Source of the DNA: Hoylesella buccalis ATCC 35310
GTDB lineage: Bacteria; Bacteroidota; Bacteroidia; Bacteroidales; Bacteroidaceae
Assembly: GCF_000177075.1 (NCBI RefSeq)
Contig: NZ_ADEG01000045.1
Span: 1 to 64,000, forward strand
Length of the DNA: 64,000 nt
Reading direction: 5' to 3'
The position numbers were made by a program, and so were the translations under genes. This document shows, one piece after another, positions 8,676-17,227 of the stretch; the first letter of the stretch is position 1; each line of letters starts with the position of its first letter. The notes below the pieces were generated by a model. The model was not told the origin of the DNA and ran no database searches. It saw only the letters and a list, made by a program, of their open reading frames with translations.

Positions 8676-9806
8676 ATGAAGTATACATTATATTTATTGA
8701 TATTACTGCTTTTTTCACCTCTTCCCATGCAAGCTCAAAAGCATGGGAAGAGGTCAGTTCCTTCGAAGGTGACTAAGACAGAGAAAACCCCTGCTGACAG
8801 ATTATTTGAGACGATGGTAGAAGGAACTGCTAAAGTCATGTTCATCGATAGCATCGTGGTAGACAAGAAAAATTTCTTATCTAAAATTCCTATGAGCAAG
8901 GATGCCGGTACGCTTTCTGAACAAAATGGCCAATCCTCCTATACTAACGAACTTGGCAATCACCGCATCTATGCCGATGGTGATACCGTACAGGGATACC
9001 ACCTGTATTCAACTGATCTATTAGGAGACATCTGGAGTAAACCAAAACAATTAGTAGAATTGGATGAAGAGGTAGACAATGTCAACTACCCTTTTCTACT
9101 TTCTGACGGTATGACCTTATTCTTTTCCGGTCAAGGAGAAAAGAGTTTGGGTGGTTATGACATCTTCATGACATTGTTCAACAATGAAGACGGAACTTTT
9201 TATAAACCAGAGAATTATGGATTGCCATTCAACTCTACTGCTAACGATTATTTGTTGGCCATTGATGACATGTATGCCTTGGGCTGGTTAGTCAGTGACC
9301 GCTATCAACCAGAAGGTAAAGTGTGCATCTATACATTCGTGCCAACAATGCCGCGCCTTAATTTCAGTCAAGATAATCTTAGTGAAGAACAGCTCAAGTC
9401 TTTTGCCAAGTTGACGAGCATTAAAGACACATGGGCCTTTGGAAACAGGGATACAGCACTGAGAAGATTGGAAAGTTTGAAGCAAAACAATAACCAAGCA
9501 AATTCAAAGCCAGGCTTTCTGTTCCCAGTTAATGACAAGATTGTCTATACTAAGATTGATGATTTCAAAAGCAACAAGACAAAAGAATTGTACACTCAAT
9601 TGACTGAAATGAAATCCCAATTGTCACAGAATGAAAAAACTTTGGCCAAAATGAGATTCGATTATAGCCGAGCATCCATATCCGATCAACAAGGAATGAG
9701 AGCTAATTTGTTGAAAGCGGAAGAAACCATACAGCAACAAAGAAAAGATGTGCAAACTTTTGAAAAGTCTGTAAGAAACGAAGAAAACAAATTGTTAACC
9801 AACTAA
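8676..9806 (+). CDS. secreted PD40/WD40-like propeller protein with coiled coil
   Basis: 376 residues. A signal peptide (MKYTLYLLILLLFSPLPMQAQ) leads a middle region with PD40-type repeats typical of Bacteroidetes OmpA-associated proteins: FLLSDGMTLFFSGQGE, then LGGYDIFMT and FNSTANDYLLAIDD. The last 80 residues are charged and helical (KTLAKMRFDYSRAS to EKSVRNEENK), probably a coiled coil. An ATG at 8667 is three codons earlier; the promoter sits so close that 8676 seems better. It is followed after 9 nt by a nucleoside phosphorylase, likely cotranscribed. The exact role is unknown. Confidence 0.75.
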   Translation: MKYTLYLLILLLFSPLPMQAQKHGKRSVPSKVTKTEKTPADRLFETMVEGTAKVMFIDSIVVDKKNFLSKIPMSKDAGTLSEQNGQSSYTNELGNHRIYADGDTVQGYHLYSTDLLGDIWSKPKQLVELDEEVDNVNYPFLLSDGMTLFFSGQGEKSLGGYDIFMTLFNNEDGTFYKPENYGLPFNSTANDYLLAIDDMYALGWLVSDRYQPEGKVCIYTFVPTMPRLNFSQDNLSEEQLKSFAKLTSIKDTWAFGNRDTALRRLESLKQNNNQANSKPGFLFPVNDKIVYTKIDDFKSNKTKELYTQLTEMKSQLSQNEKTLAKMRFDYSRASISDQQGMRANLLKAEETIQQQRKDVQTFEKSVRNEENKLLTN

Positions 9807-9815
9807 ATCCCTACA

Positions 9816-10694
9816 ATGATGGAAAAAAAATATTTTGCAGAATCAGAACTTATCATCAATGCCGACGGTAGTGTTTTCCATTTACATGTCAAGCCCGAAC
9901 AATTGGCCGACAAGGTCATTCTGGTAGGCGATCCTGGCCGCGTGTCGCTGGTAGCTTCTCATTTTGAAAAAGTAGAGTGCGACATACAAAGTAGAGAATT
10001 CCATACCATTACAGGTTCCTACCAAGGAAAACGAATCAGTGTGGTCAGCACGGGCATTGGCTGTGATAATATTGATATTGTCATGAACGAACTGGATGCA
10101 TTGGCTAACATTGATTTTACCACCCGTCATGAGAAATCACCGCTTAAGTCACTCACCTTGGTCAGACTTGGTACCTGTGGCGGATTGCAAGAATATACGC
10201 CAGAAGGAACATACATTGCCAGTGAGAAGAGTATCGGATTTGATGGCTTGCTGAACTATTACGCCGGAAGAGACGAAGCCTGTGACTTAGAATTTGAAGA
10301 AGCTTTCAAAAAACACATGGACTGGAACCCTCAAAAAGGTGCCCCGTATGTCATTGATTCAGATAAAGAAACACTCAATCGCGTTGCGGGTGACGATATG
10401 GTACGCGGTGTGACGATTGCTTGTGGTGGCTTCTTCGGTCCACAAGGCAGAGAGTTGCGCATACCTCTGGCCGACGCGAAACAAAATGAAAAAATCGAGA
10501 ATTTCGAATACAACGGTTACCGCATCACCAATTTCGAAATGGAGAGTAGTGCTTTAGCAGGCCTTGCTAAGCTCATGGGACACAAGGCTATGACGTGTTG
10601 CATGGTGATAGCTAATCGTCGTGCTCAAAAGGCAAATGTAGAATACAAAAATTCTATTGACGGGTTAATACAAATTGTACTTGATAGAATTTAA
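9816..10694 (+). CDS. nucleoside phosphorylase (uridine phosphorylase-like)
   Basis: 292 residues of the PNP/UDP phosphorylase family, which splits a nucleoside with phosphate into base and ribose-1-phosphate. VILVGDPGRVSLVASHF is the phosphate-binding start, VSTGIGCDNIDIV the central ribose/phosphate site, and FEMESSALAGLA the conserved Glu-Met-Glu substrate site. The family alternatives (uridine against purine nucleosides) cannot be fixed by eye. It follows the propeller gene by 9 nt and is closed by a strong terminator at 10745-10787. ATG at 9819 is an equally possible start. Confidence 0.88.
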   Translation: MMEKKYFAESELIINADGSVFHLHVKPEQLADKVILVGDPGRVSLVASHFEKVECDIQSREFHTITGSYQGKRISVVSTGIGCDNIDIVMNELDALANIDFTTRHEKSPLKSLTLVRLGTCGGLQEYTPEGTYIASEKSIGFDGLLNYYAGRDEACDLEFEEAFKKHMDWNPQKGAPYVIDSDKETLNRVAGDDMVRGVTIACGGFFGPQGRELRIPLADAKQNEKIENFEYNGYRITNFEMESSALAGLAKLMGHKAMTCCMVIANRRAQKANVEYKNSIDGLIQIVLDRI

Positions 10695-10744
10695 CGAGCG
10701 ACTATTTAACCTCATCTATACAAGGGACAATCTGAACGTTCCGA

Positions 10745-10787
10745 TTGTCAGACCCATGATATGGCGGGTCTGACAACTTGTTTTTAT
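10745..10787 (+). terminator. Rho-independent terminator
   Basis: A perfect 11-bp stem (TTGTCAGACCC with GGGTCTGACAA), a 10-nt loop, then CTTGTTTTTA. It ends the 8676-10694 transcript. Confidence 0.85.
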
Positions 10788-10812
10788 ACTCAATCCATTA
10801 TTAAATCATTCG

Positions 10813-12222
10813 ATGCAACTTACTCAAAGCAACAGCACGCACAATCTATCTTCAGTGGACGCAAGTTCTACAATTTGTGCTTTATCCACACCGGCTGGTG
10901 GCGCTATAGCCGTGATTCGTCTATCAGGTAATGATGCCATCAACATTGCAGACAAGGTATTTGTTTCCAAATCCAATCACAGACTAACAGAAGCAAAACC
11001 GCAGACATTGCATTTTGGGCATTTGACAAACCAAGATGGAGAAGTGATTGACGAGGTGTTGGTCTCTGTTTTTCGCTCACCCCATTCCTATACTGGCGAA
11101 AATGCTGTTGAAATATCCTGTCATGGCTCACAGTATGTCATCTCACAAATTCTTAAAACCTTCATTCAAAATGGTTGCCGCCAAGCAAATCCTGGAGAGT
11201 ATACGCAGCGAGCTTTCATGAATGGCAAAATGGATTTAAGTCAGGCTGAAGCAGTAGCCGATTTAATTGCATCTACCAATCGTGCCACACACCAAATGGC
11301 CATGAGTCAATTGAAAGGTCATTTTTCCGATGAGTTGGCGTTGTTAAGGAATCAGCTGCTGAAGATAACTTCATTGCTCGAACTTGAACTCGATTTTAGC
11401 GATCACGAAGAACTTGAGTTTGCTGACAGAACAGAATTGCTTGATTTGGCACAAACTATTGACCAACGATTGTATACACTTGCTCGCTCTTTTGAAACAG
11501 GAAAAGCTTATAAACAAGGTGTAGCTGTGGCTATTGTTGGTAAAACGAACGTAGGAAAGAGCACACTTCTCAATCAATTGTTGAAGGAAGAGAAAGCCAT
11601 CGTGAGCAACATTCATGGTACGACCAGAGATGTCATTGAAGACACGACCGAAATTAAAGGTGTCACGTTTCGATTTATTGACACAGCGGGCATTCGCTCA
11701 ACGAATGATGAGATAGAGAGGCTCGGTATCGAACGCACTTATAAGAAGCTGAACGAAGCACGCATCATCTTATGGTTGGTTGATGAACAGCCTAACCGTA
11801 GTGAGATTCAAGAAATGTTGGAGTATTGTGAGGACAAACAAGTGATTCTCGTTCAAAATAAGATAGATATCAGAACGATTCCTGACAAGTTGTCAACAAA
11901 CAACTTATCAACCATACAAATCAGTGCCAAACTAGGAACGAACATCGGCCAATTAGAAAACCTACTCTACCAAAAAGCAAATATACCCGAAATCACGGAG
12001 AATGATGTCATCATCACAAGTGCTCGCCATTACGATGCCCTCATCCATGCCAAAGAAAGCATCACTCGAGTAATCAATGGGTTAAAAGCAGACCTCAGCG
12101 GAGATCTCATAGCTGAAGATCTGCGTGTTTGCCTTGACCAGCTGGCAGACATCACGGGAGGGCAAATCACTACACCAGAGGTACTTGAAAACATCTTCAA
12201 ACACTTTTGTATCGGCAAATAA
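10813..12222 (+). CDS. mnmE: tRNA-modifying GTPase MnmE
   Basis: 469 residues. With MnmG it installs the carboxymethylaminomethyl group on wobble U34 of several tRNAs. The N-terminal folate-binding domain (about 15-130) is followed by helices and a Ras-like G domain from about 225: G1 GKTNVGKST, G3 DTAGIR, G4 NKID. The chain ends in the family signature CIGK, with the catalytic Cys. The start gives 20 residues before the usual TICALSTP opening; a slightly later start is possible. It is flanked by terminators, so it is probably monocistronic. Confidence 0.95.
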   Translation: MQLTQSNSTHNLSSVDASSTICALSTPAGGAIAVIRLSGNDAINIADKVFVSKSNHRLTEAKPQTLHFGHLTNQDGEVIDEVLVSVFRSPHSYTGENAVEISCHGSQYVISQILKTFIQNGCRQANPGEYTQRAFMNGKMDLSQAEAVADLIASTNRATHQMAMSQLKGHFSDELALLRNQLLKITSLLELELDFSDHEELEFADRTELLDLAQTIDQRLYTLARSFETGKAYKQGVAVAIVGKTNVGKSTLLNQLLKEEKAIVSNIHGTTRDVIEDTTEIKGVTFRFIDTAGIRSTNDEIERLGIERTYKKLNEARIILWLVDEQPNRSEIQEMLEYCEDKQVILVQNKIDIRTIPDKLSTNNLSTIQISAKLGTNIGQLENLLYQKANIPEITENDVIITSARHYDALIHAKESITRVINGLKADLSGDLIAEDLRVCLDQLADITGGQITTPEVLENIFKHFCIGK

Positions 12223-12280
12223 AGCAGAACACCAGTAACGCTAGCAAATTGTTTTGTGGGATTGGTGCAATCCTGTGAAC

Positions 12281-12318
12281 AGACGTCAGGTCATTCTCCG
12301 CCTGTCTTATTTGTTTTG
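12281..12318 (+). terminator. weak terminator after mnmE
   Basis: AGACGTCAGG pairs with CCTGTCT through a 2-nt bulge, followed by TATTTGTTTTG. Confidence 0.35.
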
Positions 12319-12341
12319 CAGTAATCATTTAAACGTCCTGG

Positions 12342-12424
12342 CAAACTCATTGACTTTAACCGCCAAACTCAATGGGTTTACCTTCCAATAGCATTGACTT
12401 TAGAGACCAAAGTCAATGAGTTTG
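12342..12424. repeat. four-unit array with exact 22-nt period and 16-bp inverted ends
   Basis: Ten-base words CATTGACTTT (12348), CAATGGGTTT (12370), CATTGACTTT (12392) and CAATGAGTTT (12414) recur at exactly 22-nt steps. In addition the first 16 nt (12342-12357) are the perfect reverse complement of the last 16 (12409-12424). It lies in the 381-bp gap between mnmE and the M6 protease gene, which otherwise holds only the hairpin at 12281 and the promoter at 12548. Related arrays occur at about 606-703, 21340-21437 and 49481-49575. Confidence 0.65.
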
Positions 12425-12547
12425 GACAACTGAACAGAACCCCTTGTCTTTCTTAGGACGATGACACGATAGACAGCCCCATTGTCAATGCGTTCTCAAA
12501 TCTTGCCTATAACAAATGCTCAATGGTCGAAAATAAGACGAAACCAA

Positions 12548-12577
12548 TTGATATTCAAAACTATTTTCGTACATTTG
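12548..12577 (+). promoter_or_regulatory. promoter of the M6 protease gene
   Basis: TTG at 12548-12550, 19 bp, TACATTTG at 12570-12577. It lies downstream of the first in-frame ATG (12523), which rules that start out and supports 12604. Confidence 0.7.
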
Positions 12578-12603
12578 CCCATGGAAAGAAACATACCATA
12601 CAA

Positions 12604-14385
12604 ATGAAAAAGCTGTTATTTATCATACTCGCACTCATACTTTCCGTTTGCTCGTGGGCTGCAAAAGCTTGGCGCATGCCGCTTATCGTCACCCAACCAG
12701 ACGGAACCACTCTACAAGTTTACCAGCATGGAGATGAACATTTTAACTGGTATAGCACGCAAGACGGTGCAATTTTGGTGCGCGAGCAAAACACTTTCTA
12801 CATCGCAGCGATTGACAAATTTGGACGCATAACGGCGAGTAAGCAGTTGGCACATGAAGAAAACGGGCGACAAGCTGCTGAAAAAGAGTTAGTTGCCGCA
12901 CAAGATAAAAAGCTTTTCTTTGAACAAGCAAACACACAGCTGCAAACTCGTGCCATGCGAAGAGAGCCGGTGAAATCAGACAACACCTACTTTCCACACA
13001 CGGGTTCGCCTAAGGCAATTGTCATTTTGGCTGCCTACCAAGACACCACATTCACCCTCCCCAATCCTCGCAAATCGTTCCAACAGTTTCTCAATGGCGA
13101 AGGACATCCTCAAGATTATGGTCATGGTGAAAACAGGAATGCATCCAGTGTACAACAATATTTTAAAGACATGAGCTTTGGAACGTTCTGTCCACAGTTT
13201 GATATCTATGGTCCAGTGACACTTCCACACGAGCTTGCCTATTATGGAGGAACCGATCCCAACGGTGGCGGTGAAAAGTTTACCGAACTGATTACCGATG
13301 CTTGCAAGCTCATGGACGACTCGCTTGACTTCTCTGCATACGATGCCAACAACGATGGCTATGTAGACTTGGTGTACGTTGTATACGCAGGATATGGCCA
13401 GAACATGGGCGCAAAAAACGAAACGATGTGGCCAAAGGCAGGAACCATCTATCCTACTCTTACTGTAGATGACAAGATAGTGTATCGATCTGGTATCAGC
13501 AACGAACTGATTGGTAACGAGAAAAGTCCTAAACAAAAAATGATTTCGGGCATAGGCCTGTTCTGTCATGAGTTTAGTCATTGCATGGGTTTGCCCGACT
13601 TCTACCCTACCTTCGCCGATTCAAGGGGCGACAATCAGGGAATGGAGGCATGGAGCTTAATGGACGACGGTGAATATACTGCCAATGGGTGGTGCCCCAC
13701 GGCCTACACGGCATGGGAACGTGAAGCCATGGGATGGATGAACATTGAAGAACTGCAAGACGCACAACAAGTAACTCTGGAGAACATTGATGAAGGTGGG
13801 AAAGCCTATCGCATTTATACCGACAAGGAGAAGAGCAAAAACGAATACTACATCATCCAGAATATTCAGAACAAACGTTGGAATTCTAAATTGGGTGGGC
13901 ATGGCATGATGATGTATCGCGTTAATTATGATGCCCAAGCATTTAGTTTAAGGAATAACAGCGTTAACAACATAAAGGGCAAACCCCGTATGACAGTGAT
14001 ACCTGCCGATAGTTTATTGTTCAGTTCGTACAATAACAAACGTGAAAAATACACAGAACAACTGAAGGGTGACTTGTTTCCTGGTGTTGACAATGTGACC
14101 GAACTGACCAACAACACAAAGCTGCCCAACTATCAACCGTGGACGGGTGCGACGTTAGATAAGCCTATTTATAACATCTCTGAAAAAGAGGGAATCGTTT
14201 ATTTCGACTTCCTCAAAAAGTTCTCTACACAAGGCATTGTGCCTACATTCTCCCAACAAGCGACAAGCGACAAACGTATTTTCAGCATTGATGGCAAATA
14301 TATGGGAACCGACAAATCGATTTTGCCACAAGGCATATACATCATTGGAGGCAAGAAGGTATACATTCATCCTTTCCACTATTAA
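12604..14385 (+). CDS. M6 family metalloprotease with type 9 secretion-like C-terminus
   Basis: 593 residues. The signal peptide (MKKLLFIILALILSVCSWAA) precedes a propeptide and an M6 (immune inhibitor A-like) zinc protease domain with the metal motif HEFSHCMGLPD, H322, E323 and H326. DANNDGYVDLVYVVYAG before it is typical of this family. The last 35 residues (RIFSIDGKYMG to LPQGIYIIGGKKVYIH) resemble the C-terminal sorting tail used by Bacteroidetes type 9 secretion, so the enzyme is probably released or surface-bound. Start 12604 was chosen because the promoter (12548-12577) excludes the earlier ATG. Confidence 0.85.
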   Translation: MKKLLFIILALILSVCSWAAKAWRMPLIVTQPDGTTLQVYQHGDEHFNWYSTQDGAILVREQNTFYIAAIDKFGRITASKQLAHEENGRQAAEKELVAAQDKKLFFEQANTQLQTRAMRREPVKSDNTYFPHTGSPKAIVILAAYQDTTFTLPNPRKSFQQFLNGEGHPQDYGHGENRNASSVQQYFKDMSFGTFCPQFDIYGPVTLPHELAYYGGTDPNGGGEKFTELITDACKLMDDSLDFSAYDANNDGYVDLVYVVYAGYGQNMGAKNETMWPKAGTIYPTLTVDDKIVYRSGISNELIGNEKSPKQKMISGIGLFCHEFSHCMGLPDFYPTFADSRGDNQGMEAWSLMDDGEYTANGWCPTAYTAWEREAMGWMNIEELQDAQQVTLENIDEGGKAYRIYTDKEKSKNEYYIIQNIQNKRWNSKLGGHGMMMYRVNYDAQAFSLRNNSVNNIKGKPRMTVIPADSLLFSSYNNKREKYTEQLKGDLFPGVDNVTELTNNTKLPNYQPWTGATLDKPIYNISEKEGIVYFDFLKKFSTQGIVPTFSQQATSDKRIFSIDGKYMGTDKSILPQGIYIIGGKKVYIHPFHY

Positions 14386-14434
14386 TCAGAAAGGATTGAT
14401 AGGGAAAGGATGCTGCATTATTTTATGATGTGAT

Positions 14435-15100
14435 TTAGCGTTCGCCAAATATGGCACTACCCACTCTTACCATGGTAGAGCCACACGTCACGGCGATGAG
14501 ATAATCGTGACTCATACCCCAACTACGCTGTTTGAAAGATGGTTGGTCAGCGAAATACCGCTCCTTTACTTCGTTAAAAAAGTCTTTGGCCGTCAACATT
14601 TCTTGGCGTATCTGTCGTTCATCGTCCACGTTTGACGCCATCATCATCAGTCCGCAGATACGCACATTCGACAATTCACGCCATTCGCCGACCTCCAAGA
14701 AATCACGGCATTTATCCAAGGTGAAGCCATATTTGGTGGCCTCCTCAGCAATGTGCAACTCCAACAGCACGTCGATAACACGGTTGCTGCGAGCTGCATG
14801 CTTATTAATTTCTCGCAAAAGCTTTGGCGAATCGACCGACTCAATCATGCTGATGTAAGGAGCAATATATTTCACCTTATTGGTTTGCAGGTGTCCAATG
14901 AAGTGCCATTCAATGTCGTTGGGCAGTGCTTCCACTTTTTCAGCGAGCTCTTGTTCACGGCTTTCACCAAAGACGCGCTGCCCAGCCGCATAAGCACTCG
15001 CTATCATCTCTTTGGGATGATACTTACTGATGGCTACCAAACAAACGTCATCGGGCAGCCTTTTCTGCACGTCGTGCAAGTTTTTTGCTACATCAACCAT
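14435..15100 (-). CDS. YggS-family pyridoxal phosphate protein
   Basis: 221 residues of the YggS/PROSC family (PLPBP), a non-enzymatic or weakly active PLP-binding barrel that buffers cytosolic PLP. The Schiff-base lysine is K26 in AISKYHPKEMI. Conserved blocks include FGESREQELAEK, WHFIGHLQTNK, SVDSPKLLREINK and LMMMAS, and RSWGMSHDYLIAV near the C-terminus, where the phosphate site lies. It is convergent with the M6 protease gene and sits 46 nt after the DUF4494 gene on the same strand, so the two may share a transcript. Confidence 0.92.
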   Translation of the reverse strand: MVDVAKNLHDVQKRLPDDVCLVAISKYHPKEMIASAYAAGQRVFGESREQELAEKVEALPNDIEWHFIGHLQTNKVKYIAPYISMIESVDSPKLLREINKHAARSNRVIDVLLELHIAEEATKYGFTLDKCRDFLEVGEWRELSNVRICGLMMMASNVDDERQIRQEMLTAKDFFNEVKERYFADQPSFKQRSWGMSHDYLIAVTCGSTMVRVGSAIFGER

Positions 15101-15146
15101 GATTATGTAAATTTAAACGAACCACACTCCTATTCACTTCAGCCGT

Positions 15147-15623
15147 TTATACTTCAGGCTGGTCATCGGGTTCCTTCTTCAAATCGTGTTCAAAAACATC
15201 CATGATTTTGGTTTCTGAAACATTGGCCACTACGTAATCGAGCACGCTACTTGAGAACACTTCGCCGATATTTTGAAGGGCTCCTTCGATGTTCTTGGCC
15301 TGAACGAGATAACTGACGGCCGTACGTTTCTCCTTACCTTTTTCCTCATCAATGGTGATAAACATCAGTTTGGCTTTATACCATTTGTCATCGGCCTCTC
15401 TGTCACTGAAAAAGATTTCGCTGTAGACAGCCGGCGTAATGTTCTTGATGACGAACTCACCGCTTGAATAGCTCGCCATTTCTTTGGTGATGGCATCTTC
15501 AGCCTCGCCAAAAGTAAAGGCGTCTACCACATAAGTTTCTCTTACCTTGGCAAAGAGTCCGTCTTCTGCCTGACGCTCATATTGTACATTTGTTTCAAAC
15601 CAATTGGCATTTCTTGTTCTCAT
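15147..15623 (-). CDS. DUF4494 domain protein
   Basis: 158 residues matching the DUF4494 family, which is largely restricted to Bacteroidetes: the N-terminal NWFETNVQYERQAEDG, then YVVDAFTFGEAEDAI and VKNITPAVYSEIFFS-like blocks. It has no signal peptide or membrane segment, so it is cytoplasmic. The function is unknown. It is transcribed leftward from the promoter at 15673-15704 and is followed by the YggS gene. Confidence 0.8.
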   Translation of the reverse strand: MRTRNANWFETNVQYERQAEDGLFAKVRETYVVDAFTFGEAEDAITKEMASYSSGEFVIKNITPAVYSEIFFSDREADDKWYKAKLMFITIDEEKGKEKRTAVSYLVQAKNIEGALQNIGEVFSSSVLDYVVANVSETKIMDVFEHDLKKEPDDQPEV

Positions 15624-15672
15624 TGTTATATCTTTTAAATGAAGTTATTATATTGCTTGAATGATGTGGATG

Positions 15673-15704
15673 CAAAAGTAGTAAAAATCGACAAATCCCA
15701 CAAA
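15673..15704 (-). promoter_or_regulatory. promoter of the DUF4494-YggS unit
   Basis: On the minus strand: TTTG (15701-15704), 20 bp, TACTTTTG (15673-15680). The leader is about 45 nt. Confidence 0.5.
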
Positions 15705-15780
15705 TGGAAAGAACGACTTGTGAAGACCGTGTGGATAATATTATTTCATGCCAACTCTGGTATTTTATATCCACACTTCA

Positions 15781-15810
15781 TTTGGTGTTCAGATTTATTT
15801 GTTACCTTTG
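15781..15810 (+). promoter_or_regulatory. promoter of the aminotransferase gene
   Basis: TTTG (15781-15784), 18 bp, TACCTTTG (15803-15810), leaving a leader of about 115 nt. The gene-free stretch 15624-15930 otherwise holds only this promoter and the divergent one at 15673; short ORFs there look random. Confidence 0.6.
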
Positions 15811-15930
15811 CATCATACATGCTAGTGAGTTGTGGGCATGAATGATGACACGTACCACACTCATTTGCACGATTGTCAGGACAAAAGGGAAAAGTCCATC
15901 ATACAATACCCCACAAGATAATTGAATTAT

Positions 15931-17142
15931 ATGCCAGAAATATCTGTTCGAGGATTAGAGATGCCGGAGTCTCCCATACGCAAGTTGGCGCCTTTGGCGA
16001 CAGCAGCAAAGGCACGTGGTATCAAGGTTTACCACCTCAACATTGGGCAACCCGACCTTCCGACGCCACAAGTTGGTTTGGATGCACTCAAACATATCAA
16101 GCGAACCATCTTGGAATATTCGCCCAGTCAGGGCTGCCTGTCGTATAGAGAGAAGCTAACAGGCTATTACAAAAAGTACGACATCAACGTTTCGGCCGAT
16201 GACATTATTATTACATCTGGTGGCAGTGAGGCGGTATTGTTCGCCTTCATGAGTTGCTTAAACCCTGGAGACGAAATCATTGTGCCTGAACCTGCCTACG
16301 CAAACTACATGGCTTTTGCTATTAGTGCGGGTGCGAAGATCAGGACTATCGCAACGACCATCGAGGAAGGCTTTTCGCTTCCCAAGGTTGAAAAGTTTGA
16401 AGAGCTGATTAACGAGCATACCCGTGCCATCATGATTTGCAATCCTAACAACCCTACTGGTTACCTGTACACCCGCAGAGAGATGAACCAAATCAGGGAC
16501 TTAGTAAAGAAATATGACCTGTTTTTGTTCTCAGATGAGGTTTATCGGGAGTATATCTACACTGGTTCACCATACATCAGTGCCATGCACTTGACGGGCG
16601 TTGAGGACAATGTCATCCTCATTGATTCGGTTTCCAAGCGATATAGCGAATGCGGCATACGCATTGGAGCGCTAATTACACGCAACATTGAGGTGAGAAA
16701 GGCCGTGATGAAGTTTTGTCAGGCACGTCTCTCTCCTCCTCTTCTTGGACAGATTGTGGCAGAAGCATCGCTCGATGCACCTGAAGAGTATTACCGTACG
16801 GTGTACGATGAGTATGTTGAACGGCGCAAATGTCTTATTGATGGATTGAACAAAATACCGGGCGTGTACTCTCCTATACCTATGGGAGCCTTTTATACGG
16901 TAGCGAAATTGCCTGTCGATGACAGTGAAAAGTTTTGCCGATGGTGCCTAGAAGAATTCTCATTTGAAGGTGAAACGGTGATGATGGCACCGGCAGCGGG
17001 CTTCTACACCACACCAGGAGCAGGAATCAATCAAGTGCGCATCGCCTATGTTCTCAACAAACACGATCTTGAAAAAGCACTGATAGTGCTGCGTGAGGCA
17101 CTAGATAAATACCCGGGAAGAGTGGATACAGAACGATTGTAA
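15931..17142 (+). CDS. class I/II PLP-dependent aminotransferase
   Basis: 403 residues, fold type I aminotransferase of the aspartate/aromatic group. Visible: LNIGQPDLPTP near the N-terminus, ITSGGSEAVLFAF (PLP phosphate site), NPNNPTGYLYT, SDEVYREY (Asp for the pyridine N), PLP lysine K236 in DSVSKRYSECGIRIGA, and an Arg near the C-terminus in NQVRIAY for the substrate carboxylate. The precise amino acid cannot be assigned. The frame also opens with a TTG three codons earlier; the ATG at 15931 was preferred. A weak 9-bp hairpin follows at 17155-17178. Confidence 0.88.
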   Translation: MPEISVRGLEMPESPIRKLAPLATAAKARGIKVYHLNIGQPDLPTPQVGLDALKHIKRTILEYSPSQGCLSYREKLTGYYKKYDINVSADDIIITSGGSEAVLFAFMSCLNPGDEIIVPEPAYANYMAFAISAGAKIRTIATTIEEGFSLPKVEKFEELINEHTRAIMICNPNNPTGYLYTRREMNQIRDLVKKYDLFLFSDEVYREYIYTGSPYISAMHLTGVEDNVILIDSVSKRYSECGIRIGALITRNIEVRKAVMKFCQARLSPPLLGQIVAEASLDAPEEYYRTVYDEYVERRKCLIDGLNKIPGVYSPIPMGAFYTVAKLPVDDSEKFCRWCLEEFSFEGETVMMAPAAGFYTTPGAGINQVRIAYVLNKHDLEKALIVLREALDKYPGRVDTERL

Positions 17143-17227
17143 CATAGGGTTGGTAAAGAATTGCCAAGCCAGTTCTTTCCACAAGCAATGCGTCAAATGA
17201 CATCGTCCTATAACGACAGAATCAGAG

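Noticed and set aside
12342..12424. possible CRISPR array
   Set aside because: Units are about 10 nt with 22-nt period, imperfect, and no spacers of constant length or cas genes occur.
12523..12603. upstream start of the M6 protease
   Set aside because: A consensus promoter lies inside this segment and the signal peptide begins at 12604.
15639..15845. 68-residue frame in the DUF4494/aminotransferase gap
   Set aside because: It crosses both divergent promoters and has no signal or domain.
17155..17178. terminator after the aminotransferase
   Set aside because: A 9-bp hairpin with one G-U pair but no T tract; too weak to call.
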